Assembly: GCF_014646935.1 (NCBI RefSeq)
Contig: NZ_BMOF01000010.1
Span: 1-52,438, forward strand
Length of the DNA stretch: 52,438 bases
Direction: 5' to 3'
From: Calditerricola satsumensis
Lineage (GTDB): Bacteria > Bacillota > Bacilli > Calditerricolales > Calditerricolaceae
Notes under the pieces: generated by a model
What the model was told of the DNA's origin: nothing
Databases searched by the model: none
The model's input: the letters and a program-made list of their open reading frames with translations, nothing else
In this document: in pieces, positions 42,133-50,311 of the stretch
Numbering within the stretch: the stretch's first letter is position 1
How the letters are laid out: the number at the start of each line of letters is the position of its first letter
Position numbers and translations under genes: made by a program

Positions 42133-43625
42133 AGAAAGACGTGCTGATCGGCGCAGCTCTGGGCATCGTGCTCTTTCTGGCGGCCATCGGGGCCAACGTG
42201 TTGCCCCTTGTCCTCGTGTTGGCCCTTGCCGGGGCGCTTGTTTTTCTCGCGCGCGGCCAGGGGGCGCCCTTTCTCCGCCCGGACGCCCCCTTCGTCGGGG
42301 CGACGGTGGTGCCCGATTTTTCCTTTGACCACATTGGCGGGCAGGAACACGCCAAGCGCGAGCTGAAGGAAGCCCTCGAGTTTCTGCGCCATCCCGAACA
42401 GGCGCAGCGCTACGGCATCCGGCCCATCAAGGGCATCTTGCTGTACGGCCCGCCGGGAACGGGGAAGACGCTCTTGGCCAAGGCGGCAGCCGCCTACACC
42501 GATTCCGTCTTCGTCGCCGCCTCGGGGTCCGATTTCATCCAGATGTACGTCGGCGTCGGCGCGCAGCGCGTGCGCGAACTCTTTCGCCAGGTGCGCGTGC
42601 TGGCCAAAACGCACAGGAAAACGAGCGGGATCATTTTTATCGACGAGATCGACGCCATCGGCGGCAAGCGCGAAGGCGGCCTCAACCGCGAATACGACCA
42701 GACGCTGAACCAGCTGCTCACCGAGATGGACGGGCTGAAGGCGGACGAAAACCCGCGCATCCTCGTCATCGCGGCGACCAACCGCCTCGATATGCTCGAT
42801 CCGGCCCTTCTGCGACCGGGGCGGTTTGACCGGCACATCGCCGTGCCGCTGCCCGACCGCCGCGCGCGGGAGGCCATCCTGCGCCTCCATACGCGCAACA
42901 AGCCGCTGGCCGACGACGTCGACCTGGCCCAGCTGGCCAAGGACACCTTTGGCTTCTCCGGCGCGCAGCTGGAAAGCGTGGCCAATGAGGCGGCCATCTA
43001 CGCCCTCCGCGAAGGCAGCGCCACCATCACCCGCGCCCATTTCGCCAAGGCCGTCGACAAGGTGATGATGGGCGAGGTGCTCGACCGCGAGGCCAGCCGC
43101 GAGGAGAAGGAACGCGTGGCCGTCCACGAGATGGGGCACGCCCTGGTGAGCGAGGCGCTGCGGCCGGGTTCCGTGGCCCAGGTGGCGCTGGCGCCGCGGG
43201 GCCAGGCCCTCGGGTACGTGCGCCAGACGCCGCCCGACGACCGGTACCTGTACACGCGGTCCCAGCTGGAGGCGCGCATCATGGTCGCCCTGGCCGGGGC
43301 GGTGGCCGAGGAGCTGGAATTCGGCGAGTTCAGCACCGGGGCGCGGGGCGACTTTGACCAGGTGCAGGAGATGGTGCGCCAGATCATCGATCACGGCTTG
43401 TCCGATCTGGGGCTCATCGATCGGGAAACGGCGGACAAGGCGGCCCTGCAGCGGGAGCACGAGGCCATCGTGCGCCGCCTGTGGGCCCGCACGCGCCAGC
43501 TGCTGGAAGAACGCCGCGACGCGCTGCGCCGGGGCGCCCAGATCTTGCTCGATGAGGAATGGCTGGACGGGGAGCGCTTGCGGACGCTCCTCCCTTCCCA
43601 TTCGCCGCGCAACATGGTAAGCTAG
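42129..43625 (+). CDS. FtsH-like membrane AAA metalloprotease
   Basis: 498 residues. Two closely spaced N-terminal membrane helices (about 5-40) with almost no loop, then the AAA domain: Walker A GPPGTGKT (107-114), Walker B IIFIDEIDAI (168-177), the SRH with RPGRFDRHI, and a protease part with HEMGH (333-337, active HExxH) and a third ligand in GARGDFD (404-410). It is likely active, but is about 150 residues shorter than FtsH and lacks its extracytoplasmic domain. It is a paralogue rather than the housekeeping FtsH. ATG at 42129 overlaps the previous gene. Confidence 0.88.
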   Translation: MKKDVLIGAALGIVLFLAAIGANVLPLVLVLALAGALVFLARGQGAPFLRPDAPFVGATVVPDFSFDHIGGQEHAKRELKEALEFLRHPEQAQRYGIRPIKGILLYGPPGTGKTLLAKAAAAYTDSVFVAASGSDFIQMYVGVGAQRVRELFRQVRVLAKTHRKTSGIIFIDEIDAIGGKREGGLNREYDQTLNQLLTEMDGLKADENPRILVIAATNRLDMLDPALLRPGRFDRHIAVPLPDRRAREAILRLHTRNKPLADDVDLAQLAKDTFGFSGAQLESVANEAAIYALREGSATITRAHFAKAVDKVMMGEVLDREASREEKERVAVHEMGHALVSEALRPGSVAQVALAPRGQALGYVRQTPPDDRYLYTRSQLEARIMVALAGAVAEELEFGEFSTGARGDFDQVQEMVRQIIDHGLSDLGLIDRETADKAALQREHEAIVRRLWARTRQLLEERRDALRRGAQILLDEEWLDGERLRTLLPSHSPRNMVS

Positions 43626-43636
43626 TGGATACAATC

Positions 43637-43661
43637 CACGGTTTGCCGTGTTGCTTTTTTT
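43637..43661 (+). terminator. Weak terminator after the FtsH-like gene
   Basis: CACGG (43637-43641) and CCGTG (43646-43650) with loop TTTG, followed shortly by seven T (43655-43661). It separates the protease operon from the aminotransferase gene. Confidence 0.6.
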
Positions 43662-43704
43662 GTGCGCACAAGACAAACGCTTCAGCACGCAGGAGGTTGG
43701 CGGA

Positions 43705-44886
43705 ATGAGACTGGCCAAGCGGGTCCAAGCCCTCTCGCCGTCCCCAACGCTGGCCATTACGGCCAAGGCCAAGGAACTGCGCGCCCATGGCCACGACGTG
43801 ATCGGCCTCGGCGCGGGGGAGCCGGACTTCAACACGCCGGAGCACATCATCGCCGCGGCGGAGCGGGCCATGCGCGCCGGGCACACCAAATACACGGCGG
43901 CGGCCGGCATTCCCGAATTGCGCAAGGCCATCGCCGAAAAGCTGCGCGCCGACAACGGCCTCACCTACACGCCGGACCAGGTGACGGTCACCGTCGGGGC
44001 CAAGCACGCCCTGTACAACATCTTCCAGGTGCTGGTCGACCCGGGCGACGAGGTGATTATCCCCACCCCCTACTGGGTCAGCTACCCGGAACAGGTGAAG
44101 CTGGCCGAAGGGGTGCCCGTGTTCGTGGAAGGGAAGGAGGAAAACGGCTTTAAAATCACGCCCGAACAGCTCGAGGCGGCCATCACCGACCGGACGCGGG
44201 CCGTGATCCTCAACTCGCCCTCCAACCCCACGGGCGCCGTGTACACGCGAGACGAGCTGGCCGCGCTGGCCGAGGTGTGCGTCCGCCGCGACATCTGGAT
44301 CATCTCCGACGAGATCTATGAAAAGCTGATTTACGACGGCGAGCACGTCTCCATCGCTTCCCTCGGTCCCGAGGTGTACGCGCGGACGATCACCGTCAAC
44401 GGCGTCTCCAAGCCCTACTCGATGACCGGCTGGCGCATCGGCTATGCCGCCGGGCCGCGCGAGGTGATCCGCGCGATGAACGACCTGTCGTCCCACAGCA
44501 CCTCCAACCCGACCACGCCGGCCCAGTACGCCGCGCTGGAGGCGATCACCGGGCCACAGGACGCCCTCGAGGAGATGAAGCGCGCCTTCCGCCAGCGGCG
44601 CGACTGGCTCATCCCGGCCCTCAACGCGATCCCCGGCATCACCTGCCAGTGGCCGGCCGGCGCCTTCTACGCCTTCGCCAACGTGCGGGAGGCGTGCGAG
44701 GCGGGCGGCTTTGCCGACGCCGATGCGTGGGCCGAGGCGCTCCTCGAGGAGGAGAAGGTGGCCGTCGTGCCGGGCACGGGCTTCGGCTGCCCGCACCACA
44801 TCCGCATCTCCTACGCCACCTCGCTGGAGGCGCTCCAGGAAGCCGTCGCGCGCATCCGGCGGTTTGTCGAGCGGCATTCCGGATGA
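43705..44886 (+). CDS. aspB: Aspartate aminotransferase
   Basis: Type I PLP transaminase linking aspartate and oxaloacetate. 393 residues: GLGAGEPDFNTPEHI, NSPSNPTG, DEIYEKL, PLP lysine Lys236 in VSKPYSMTGWRIGY, and the C-terminal arginine in HHIRISYAT. ATG at 43705 follows AGGAGG (43691-43696). Position before asnS matches Bacillus aspB. Confidence 0.94.
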   Translation: MRLAKRVQALSPSPTLAITAKAKELRAHGHDVIGLGAGEPDFNTPEHIIAAAERAMRAGHTKYTAAAGIPELRKAIAEKLRADNGLTYTPDQVTVTVGAKHALYNIFQVLVDPGDEVIIPTPYWVSYPEQVKLAEGVPVFVEGKEENGFKITPEQLEAAITDRTRAVILNSPSNPTGAVYTRDELAALAEVCVRRDIWIISDEIYEKLIYDGEHVSIASLGPEVYARTITVNGVSKPYSMTGWRIGYAAGPREVIRAMNDLSSHSTSNPTTPAQYAALEAITGPQDALEEMKRAFRQRRDWLIPALNAIPGITCQWPAGAFYAFANVREACEAGGFADADAWAEALLEEEKVAVVPGTGFGCPHHIRISYATSLEALQEAVARIRRFVERHSG

Positions 44887-44927
44887 TCGCGCACCGGCTT
44901 GAGCGCCAGCAGCGGACAACCCGATGA

Positions 44928-44976
44928 GCCACCGGGCACCCCCTGGACGGGTGAGGCGCCCCGGTGGCTTTTGTTT
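44928..44976 (+). terminator. Intrinsic terminator after aspB
   Basis: GCCACCGGG (44928-44936) and CCCGGTGGC (44960-44968) form a 9-bp stem with an inner GC-rich hairpin, then TTTTGTTTT. Confidence 0.85.
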
Positions 44977-44995
44977 TCGCGCGTCGGGCCGTCGT

Positions 44996-45025
44996 TTGAC
45001 GCCCAAATTGGCGGTTCAGTATAAT
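44996..45025 (+). promoter_or_regulatory. Probable sigma-A promoter of asnS-dnaD
   Basis: TTGACG (44996-45001), 18 bases, a perfect TATAAT (45020-45025), 43 bases before asnS. Confidence 0.75.
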
Positions 45026-45068
45026 GGTTTACGGCTTTCGGGACACGCCTAAAGCGGAGGGAATGCAG

Positions 45069-46361
45069 GTGAAGGCAACCATCTCGCAGGTGAGCCGCCA
45101 CGTCGGACAAGCCGTCACCATCGGGTGCTGGCTTTACAACAAGCGTTCCAGCGGCAAGATCCAGTTTTTGCAGCTGCGCGACGGAACCGGCGTCATCCAG
45201 GGCGTCCTGGTCAAAAACGAGGTTCCCGAAGCGGTGTGGGAGGCGGCCAACCGGCTAACCCAGGAAAGCTCCCTCTACGTAACGGGCACGGTGCGGGAGG
45301 ATGCGCGCGCCCCGGGCGGATACGAGCTGGCCGTCCACGACATCCGCATCCTCCAGATCGCCGAACATCCGTACCCCATTGCCCTGAAGGAGCACGGCGT
45401 CGACTTCCTGCTGGACCACCGCCACCTGTGGATCCGCACGCCGCGTCAAACGGCCATCTTGCGCATCCGGGCCGAGGTGTTCCGCGCCGCCCAGGAATGG
45501 CTGAACGCGCACGGCTTTGTGCGCATGGACGCGCCGATTCTCACGCCCACCTCGGCCGAGGGCACAACGACGCTGTTCCACACCAAGTACTTTGACGAAG
45601 ACGCGTACCTCTCGCAGAGCGGCCAGCTTTACGCCGAAGCGGGGGCCATGGCCCTGGGCCGCGTCTACACCCTCGGGCCCACGTTCCGCGCCGAGAAATC
45701 GAAGACCCGCCGCCACCTGATCGAATTCTGGATGCTGGAGCCGGAGGCGGCCTTCGTGGAACACGAGGAAAACCTGGAGATCCAGGAGCAGCTCGTGTCG
45801 CACATCGTGCAGTCGGTGCTGCAAAACTGCTCCCGGGAGCTGGCCACCCTGGGGCGGGACACGTCGAAGCTGGAGAAGGTCGTCCCGCCGTTCCCGCGCA
45901 TGACGTACGATGAGGCCATCGCCTTCCTGCAAAAACAGGGCCACGCCATCGAATGGGGCGAGGACTTCGGCGCGCCGGAGGAGACGGCCCTCGCCGAAGC
46001 CCACGACAAGCCGGTGTTCATCACCCACTACCCGGCGAAGATCAAGGCCTTCTACATGCAGCCCGACCCGAACCGCCCCGAAGTGGTGCTGTGCGCCGAC
46101 CTGATCGCCCCCGAGGGCTACGGCGAGATCATCGGCGGCAGCCAGCGCATCCACGATCCGGAGCTCCTGAAGCAGCGCTTTGCCGAACACGGCCTGTCGA
46201 CGGAGGCCTACGGCTGGTACCTCGACCTGCGCCGCTACGGCAGCGTGCCCCATTCCGGGTTTGGCCTGGGCATGGAGCGGACCATCGCCTGGATCTGCGG
46301 CCTCGAACATGTGCGGGAGGCCATTCCGTTCCCGCGCATGCTGTATCGCCTGCATCCGTAA
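45069..46361 (+). CDS. asnS: Asparaginyl-tRNA synthetase
   Basis: Class II synthetase charging tRNA-Asn. 430 residues: N-terminal OB-fold for the anticodon ([20 protein letters not shown]), then class II motifs with [36 protein letters not shown] and [12 protein letters not shown] at 45069 was chosen over ATG at 45063: GGAGGG (45056-45061) is 7 bases before GTG but only one before ATG, and the Bacillus protein starts at the equivalent MK. Confidence 0.97.
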   Translation: MKATISQVSRHVGQAVTIGCWLYNKRSSGKIQFLQLRDGTGVIQGVLVKNEVPEAVWEAANRLTQESSLYVTGTVREDARAPGGYELAVHDIRILQIAEHPYPIALKEHGVDFLLDHRHLWIRTPRQTAILRIRAEVFRAAQEWLNAHGFVRMDAPILTPTSAEGTTTLFHTKYFDEDAYLSQSGQLYAEAGAMALGRVYTLGPTFRAEKSKTRRHLIEFWMLEPEAAFVEHEENLEIQEQLVSHIVQSVLQNCSRELATLGRDTSKLEKVVPPFPRMTYDEAIAFLQKQGHAIEWGEDFGAPEETALAEAHDKPVFITHYPAKIKAFYMQPDPNRPEVVLCADLIAPEGYGEIIGGSQRIHDPELLKQRFAEHGLSTEAYGWYLDLRRYGSVPHSGFGLGMERTIAWICGLEHVREAIPFPRMLYRLHP

Positions 46362-46394
46362 GCGGAAACCGCGAACCGACCGGAGGGGAGAGCT

Positions 46395-47120
46395 GTGGAC
46401 GCGTGGGTCGCCCGCCTGTGGCAGGAGCCGGTCACCGTCCTGCCGCATGCGCTGCTCCGGTATTACCGCAAGCTGGGCATTCGCGACGACGAAATGATGT
46501 TTCTCATCCACCTGATCGCCTTCCGCACCGAAGGAAAGGCCTTTCCTTCGGTGCGCGAGCTGGAGGCGCGCATGTCGGCCGACGCCACGCAGATCTTGTC
46601 CATGGTCCAGCGCCTCGTCCAGCAGGGGGTGCTGGAGGTGGAACAGGGGACCGACGAGCAGGGGCTGCCCATGGAGCGCTTCGACCTCTCGCCGCTGTAC
46701 CGCCGCCTGGCCGAGGTGTGGGCCAACGAGCAGCGGGAGGCCCTCCGCCTCCCGCAAAACGAGCCCACCGACCTCTACAGCCTGTTTGAGAAGGAGTTCG
46801 GCCGCCCCCTGTCGCCCCTCGAATGCGAGGCCATCACGCTGTGGCTGGAAGAGGACGGCTACAGCGAGGAGCTGGTGCGGGCCGCCTTGCGCGAGGCGGT
46901 GTACTGCGGAAAGCGCAACTTCCGCTACATCGACCGCATCCTCCTCGAGTGGCACAAAAACGGCATTCGCACGGCGGAGGAGGCCCGCGCTTACGCCCAG
47001 CGCTTCCGCGAACGAAAAGAGCCGCGGCCGCCGCTTCACACGCCGCCGCAGCGGGCAGACGACGAGGAGCCGTTCACGTTTTACAATTGGTTGGAGGAGG
47101 ATCACGCCAACGCCACCTGA
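46395..47120 (+). CDS. dnaD: DNA replication initiation protein DnaD
   Basis: Primosome protein that acts with DnaB/DnaI to load the helicase in Firmicutes. 241 residues: N-terminal winged helix (VLPHALLRYYRKLGIRDDEM) and C-terminal DnaB/DnaD domain (SLFEKEFGRPLSPLECEAI and the YIDRILLEWHKNGI motif). GTG at 46395 follows GGAGGGGAG. The nth gene, which follows in Bacillus, is absent; a terminator comes instead. Confidence 0.94.
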   Translation: MDAWVARLWQEPVTVLPHALLRYYRKLGIRDDEMMFLIHLIAFRTEGKAFPSVRELEARMSADATQILSMVQRLVQQGVLEVEQGTDEQGLPMERFDLSPLYRRLAEVWANEQREALRLPQNEPTDLYSLFEKEFGRPLSPLECEAITLWLEEDGYSEELVRAALREAVYCGKRNFRYIDRILLEWHKNGIRTAEEARAYAQRFRERKEPRPPLHTPPQRADDEEPFTFYNWLEEDHANAT

Positions 47121-47142
47121 CCCTGCGCCAGGTGGCGTTTTT
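47110..47142. terminator. Terminator at the dnaD end
   Basis: ACGCCACCTG (47110-47119) and CAGGTGGCGT (47129-47138) form a 10-bp stem, then TTTTT. The dnaD stop lies in it. It may serve both strands, since the minus-strand kinase ends five bases further on. Confidence 0.85.
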
Positions 47143-47146
47143 GCGT

Positions 47147-48082
47147 TTACCCCACATACCGCCGCAGGATGCGGTCCACGGCAGCGCCGTAGGTCTCTCC
47201 GAACAGCACGAGGTGCGCCAGCAGGTAGTAGAGCTGGTACAGGGGACGTCGGTCCGGGTAGAGCGGGTCGATCGGGCGCACCCGCTGGTACGCGGCGGAA
47301 AACGCCGGGGGAAAGCCGCCGAAGAGCTCTGTCATCGCCAGGTCCAGCTCCGGGTCGCCGTAGAAGGAAGCCGGATCGATCAGATAGGGACGGGGCTGCC
47401 GGGCCTCGGCGGCGGCATCCGGCGCTGTCCCGCGTCCGACCATCCAGTTGCCGCCCCACAGGTCGCCGTGGAGCAGCGCGGGCTCGGGACGATGCGCCAG
47501 CCACTCCTCGAGGCGATCCAGCAGCTTGCGCAGGCGGGCGGCGCGCTCGGCGCCGAGAAGGCCCCGCCGGTCCGCTTGGGCCACGAGGGGGACCAGGCGC
47601 ATGTCGCGGTAGTAGGTCGGCCAGTCCGGACGCCAGCCCGCGGGAAAGGGCAGCGGCCCGAGAAAGCTGTCCGCGTCCCATCCGTAGGCGGGGCCGCGCG
47701 CAAGGTGCTGACGCGCCAATCCCTCTCCCAGCGCCGCGGCCGCGCCGTCGTCGGCTCGTTCCCGCGCGATCCACTCGAGGAGCAGAAACGGCGGCGCGCC
47801 GCCCGCGCCATTGCCAACCGCAATGACGCCGGGCACGCCGACGCCGGTGTCGCGGTGGACGTCGGCCAGGCGCGCCAAGCCCTTTGCTTCGGCGGCAAAA
47901 AAGCCGGGTGGCGCGTCGGGCCGCCACTTGAGAAAGAAGGCTCGCCTTCCCGCTGTCACCTTTGCCGCGCGGCAGATGTCGCCGCCGCCGACGGGCATCG
48001 TGTGGACGTCGGCCGCCGCGGGGCCCACATGCTCCAAGAGGGCCTGCCGGACGGCATCGATCAACGCGGCAGGGATCGTCAT
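47147..48082 (-). CDS. Fructosamine kinase family protein
   Basis: Phosphorylates fructosamine or ribulosamine adducts so that glycated amines break down. 311 residues with an aminoglycoside-phosphotransferase-like fold: GGGDICRA and FFLKW (Lys binding ATP), catalytic LLHGDLWGGNW and YLIDPASFYGD. ATG at 48082 (minus strand) follows GGAGGTGAG. It lies seven bases downstream of the phosphatase gene on the same strand, an arrangement often seen for protein repair. Confidence 0.92.
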   Translation of the reverse strand: MTIPAALIDAVRQALLEHVGPAAADVHTMPVGGGDICRAAKVTAGRRAFFLKWRPDAPPGFFAAEAKGLARLADVHRDTGVGVPGVIAVGNGAGGAPPFLLLEWIARERADDGAAAALGEGLARQHLARGPAYGWDADSFLGPLPFPAGWRPDWPTYYRDMRLVPLVAQADRRGLLGAERAARLRKLLDRLEEWLAHRPEPALLHGDLWGGNWMVGRGTAPDAAAEARQPRPYLIDPASFYGDPELDLAMTELFGGFPPAFSAAYQRVRPIDPLYPDRRPLYQLYYLLAHLVLFGETYGAAVDRILRRYVG

Positions 48083-48089
48083 CGCCGGC

Positions 48090-48614
48090 TCACCTCCGAT
48101 CGTCCGCCGCGTCGTCTTCGCCGGCTTGACGCTTCTCGAGGTCGCGGCGGATGCGTTCGAGCAGGGCCGCACATCCGGCGCGGATCAGCTCGTACACCTC
48201 GTCGAAGTTCCCGGTGTAGTACGGATCGGGCACATCGGCCGTCGGAGCGTCCGGGACCAGTTCGAGGAGGCGAAACACCTGCGGGCGCTTCTTCCCGTCC
48301 GGACGATGGAGGCCGAGCATGCGCACCACTTCGCCCTGGTTTTCCGCGTCCATGGCCACGATGTAGTCGAAGCGTTCGGCGTCGACCGGCGCCACCTGGC
48401 GGGCGCGAATGCCGCGCCAGTCGATGCCCTTTTGCTCCAGGATGCGCCGCGTGCCTTCATGGGGCGGCTCACCCACATGCCAGTGGCCGGTGCCGGCCGA
48501 ATCGACCTCCACCACGCCGTCGAGTCCCGCTTCCTTCACCATATGGCGGAACACCGCCTCGGCCATCGGCGAGCGGCAGATGTTGCCCAGGCAGACGAAC
48601 AGCACGCGAATCAC
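48090..48614 (-). CDS. Low-molecular-weight protein-tyrosine phosphatase
   Basis: 174 residues. The P-loop CLGNICRS (8-15) gives the catalytic Cys and Arg, and VPDPYYTG supplies the acid Asp. It may remove phosphate from tyrosines or from phosphorylated sugar adducts made by the next gene's kinase (inference from pairing). GTG at 48614 (minus strand) follows GGGAGGGATGG. Confidence 0.94.
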   Translation of the reverse strand: MIRVLFVCLGNICRSPMAEAVFRHMVKEAGLDGVVEVDSAGTGHWHVGEPPHEGTRRILEQKGIDWRGIRARQVAPVDAERFDYIVAMDAENQGEVVRMLGLHRPDGKKRPQVFRLLELVPDAPTADVPDPYYTGNFDEVYELIRAGCAALLERIRRDLEKRQAGEDDAADDRR

Positions 48615-48690
48615 CCATCCATCCCTCCCGTGTGCAGAATCGCGCGCACCTGCCCGTTATTGTATCATGAGAAGAAAAGGAGGGTTTTCC

Positions 48691-49251
48691 ATGCGCACCT
48701 TGCTCATCGTTGGCCTTCTTGTGGCCATGGCGGCCTTTGCCGTCTACCAAAGCGCCACCCAACCGGACAACCCGGCGGCGGGGACGCCTGCGCGCACGGC
48801 GCCCACAGCTGCCGCGGTCGACGAAAAGCCGGCCGTCGGCTTTCGCGCCCCGCCGTTCCGGCTTTCCACCCTGGAAGGCGGGGAAGCGGCCTTTCCAAAC
48901 GGGGGCAAGCCGGCGGTCATCAATTTCTGGGCGTCGTGGTGCGGGCCGTGCCGGCTGGAGGCGCCGGATCTCGTGAGGCTCCACGATGCGTACAAGGATC
49001 GGGTGGAGTTTTACGCCGTCAACCTCACCGACACCGACAACCTGGAGGATGTGCGGCAATTTGTTCAGGAGTACCGCTTTTCCCTGCCGGTCCTGCTTGA
49101 CGAGAAGGGTGCCGTCGCAAATCGCTATGCCGTGCGGGGCGTGCCCACCACGTTCTACATCAACCGGGACGGGGTCATCGTGGACGTCGTCGTCGGCGTC
49201 GTTCCCTACGCCGAGATGGAACGACGCGTCAAGAGAGCGCTCGGCGAGTAA
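48691..49251 (+). CDS. Membrane-anchored thiol-disulfide oxidoreductase (ResA-like)
   Basis: 186 residues. N-terminal anchor (about 4-20), a flexible Ala/Pro linker (20-46), then a TlpA/ResA-type thioredoxin domain with WCGPC (83-87) and the cis-proline in GVPTTFY. It is likely to reduce or make disulfides outside the cell, for example in cytochrome c maturation. ATG at 48691 follows AAAGGAGGG. The next gene is a membrane protein read in the same direction. Confidence 0.93.
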   Translation: MRTLLIVGLLVAMAAFAVYQSATQPDNPAAGTPARTAPTAAAVDEKPAVGFRAPPFRLSTLEGGEAAFPNGGKPAVINFWASWCGPCRLEAPDLVRLHDAYKDRVEFYAVNLTDTDNLEDVRQFVQEYRFSLPVLLDEKGAVANRYAVRGVPTTFYINRDGVIVDVVVGVVPYAEMERRVKRALGE

Positions 49252-49317
49252 AACGGCCTGACGCGTACAGGGTGAGAGGAAAACGGCGCGGAGACGAAAG
49301 CAGGCGAGGGGATGGCC

Positions 49318-50097
49318 GTGTTGGACGACACTGTATGGACGATCGGGCCCTTTCTGGTCCAAACCCGCTGGATCGCGCTTTTCGCCGGAGGGCTCGTGGG
49401 CTGGGCCCTGTACCGATGGGTGTATGCGCGGTTTCTGGGCATCACGCCCGATGCGCTGGGAGACCTGCTCATATCGACAGTGCTGGCGTACCTGCTCGCA
49501 TGGAAGCTTTCCCCGGCCCTGTTTGACCCCGGCTTGTTGCGCACACCGGCCGCTCTCCTGATGACGTCTGGAGGCGACCGGGGTGGATGGGTCGGGGGAA
49601 TCGCTGCCGCCCTTGTCGCGTGGCGCCAATGCCGGAAGCATCGCCTGCCCCTTTTGGCGGCCCTGTCCGCCGCGTTGTTTGTCGTCCTTCCCGCGCTTGC
49701 GCTGGCAAGTCTGCTGGTCGTTCGCTACGGCACGCCGACCACGCTCCCGTGGGGCATCGCCGTGGAAGGGGGACAGCTGGCCTACCATCCGGTGCACCTA
49801 TACCGCGCCGCCGTATTCGGTGCCGCGTGGCTTCTCCTGCATTCCCGTCGCACGCACTTGCCCGCATGGCCGCCGGTGCGCGACGCGGTGCTCCTTGTGA
49901 TCGCCGGATGGTTTGCCGTTTCCCTGGTGGAACCGATCGTGGCGCCCGTGTTTGGCCTCAGCCGCAGCCAGTGGACGCTTCTGGCCGCCGCGCTGGCCCT
50001 TGCGGCGGTCGACGCGTGGCACGGTCGAAAAACGCGGCGGCAAGCGCCGCGGCAGGAGCAGCGACCCACGGCAAAACAGGGCGAACAGGCACCGTAG
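49318..50097 (+). CDS. Lgt-like membrane protein
   Basis: About 259 residues with some seven hydrophobic helices. WTIGPFLVQTRWIALFAGG, the GGWVGGIAAA turn and YHPVHLYRAA resemble prolipoprotein diacylglyceryl transferase, but the family's usual HPTQLYE is HPVHLYR (Glu replaced) and the conserved catalytic arginine/asparagine segment was not found. It may be a divergent relative with another role. GTG at 49318 suits GAGGGG (49306-49311) better than ATG at 49312. It follows the thioredoxin-like gene by 66 bases. Confidence 0.7.
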   Translation: MLDDTVWTIGPFLVQTRWIALFAGGLVGWALYRWVYARFLGITPDALGDLLISTVLAYLLAWKLSPALFDPGLLRTPAALLMTSGGDRGGWVGGIAAALVAWRQCRKHRLPLLAALSAALFVVLPALALASLLVVRYGTPTTLPWGIAVEGGQLAYHPVHLYRAAVFGAAWLLLHSRRTHLPAWPPVRDAVLLVIAGWFAVSLVEPIVAPVFGLSRSQWTLLAAALALAAVDAWHGRKTRRQAPRQEQRPTAKQGEQAP

Positions 50098-50112
50098 CCC
50101 CTCCCCTTTGGC

Positions 50113-50159
50113 GCGGTTGCGAAGCCGAACCGTTTCCAGGCGGTTCGGCTTCGCACCGC
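50113..50159. other. Long GC-rich hairpin without T-run
   Basis: GCGAAGCCGAACCG (50119-50132) is exactly complementary to 50141-50154, with an 8-base loop, and the pairing extends by several more with one bulge. It may act as a terminator without T-run after the Lgt-like gene or as a boundary of the IclR operon. Confidence 0.6.
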
Positions 50160-50189
50160 TTTGGGCCACCGGGAGAACGGAAAAGGATC

Positions 50190-50218
50190 TTGCGCGTTCC
50201 AGGAAAACGCGGTACGAT
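50190..50218 (+). promoter_or_regulatory. Probable promoter of the iclR-pxpBC operon
   Basis: TTGCGC (50190-50195), 17 bases, TACGAT (50213-50218), 94 bases before the regulator gene. Confidence 0.55.
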
Positions 50219-50235
50219 CGACACAAGAATGATCG

Positions 50236-50281
50236 AATTCGGAACATTCATTCCGAATTTCGGAACGCCCCGTTTCGGAAC
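50236..50281 (+). promoter_or_regulatory. Operator-like repeats for the IclR regulator
   Basis: AATTCGGAA (50236-50244) and TTCCGAATT (50251-50259) form a perfect 9-bp inverted repeat with 6 bases between. TTTCGGAAC is repeated at 50258-50266 and 50273-50281. The cluster lies downstream of the promoter and before the iclR-type gene, so it could be its own operator. Confidence 0.7.
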
Positions 50282-50311
50282 ACCCGTGCCGCTGCGAGGG
50301 GAGGAAGGGGC

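Noticed and set aside
45255-47927. 890-codon minus-strand frame across asnS and dnaD
   Set aside because: It runs antisense to two well-identified genes; shadow frame.
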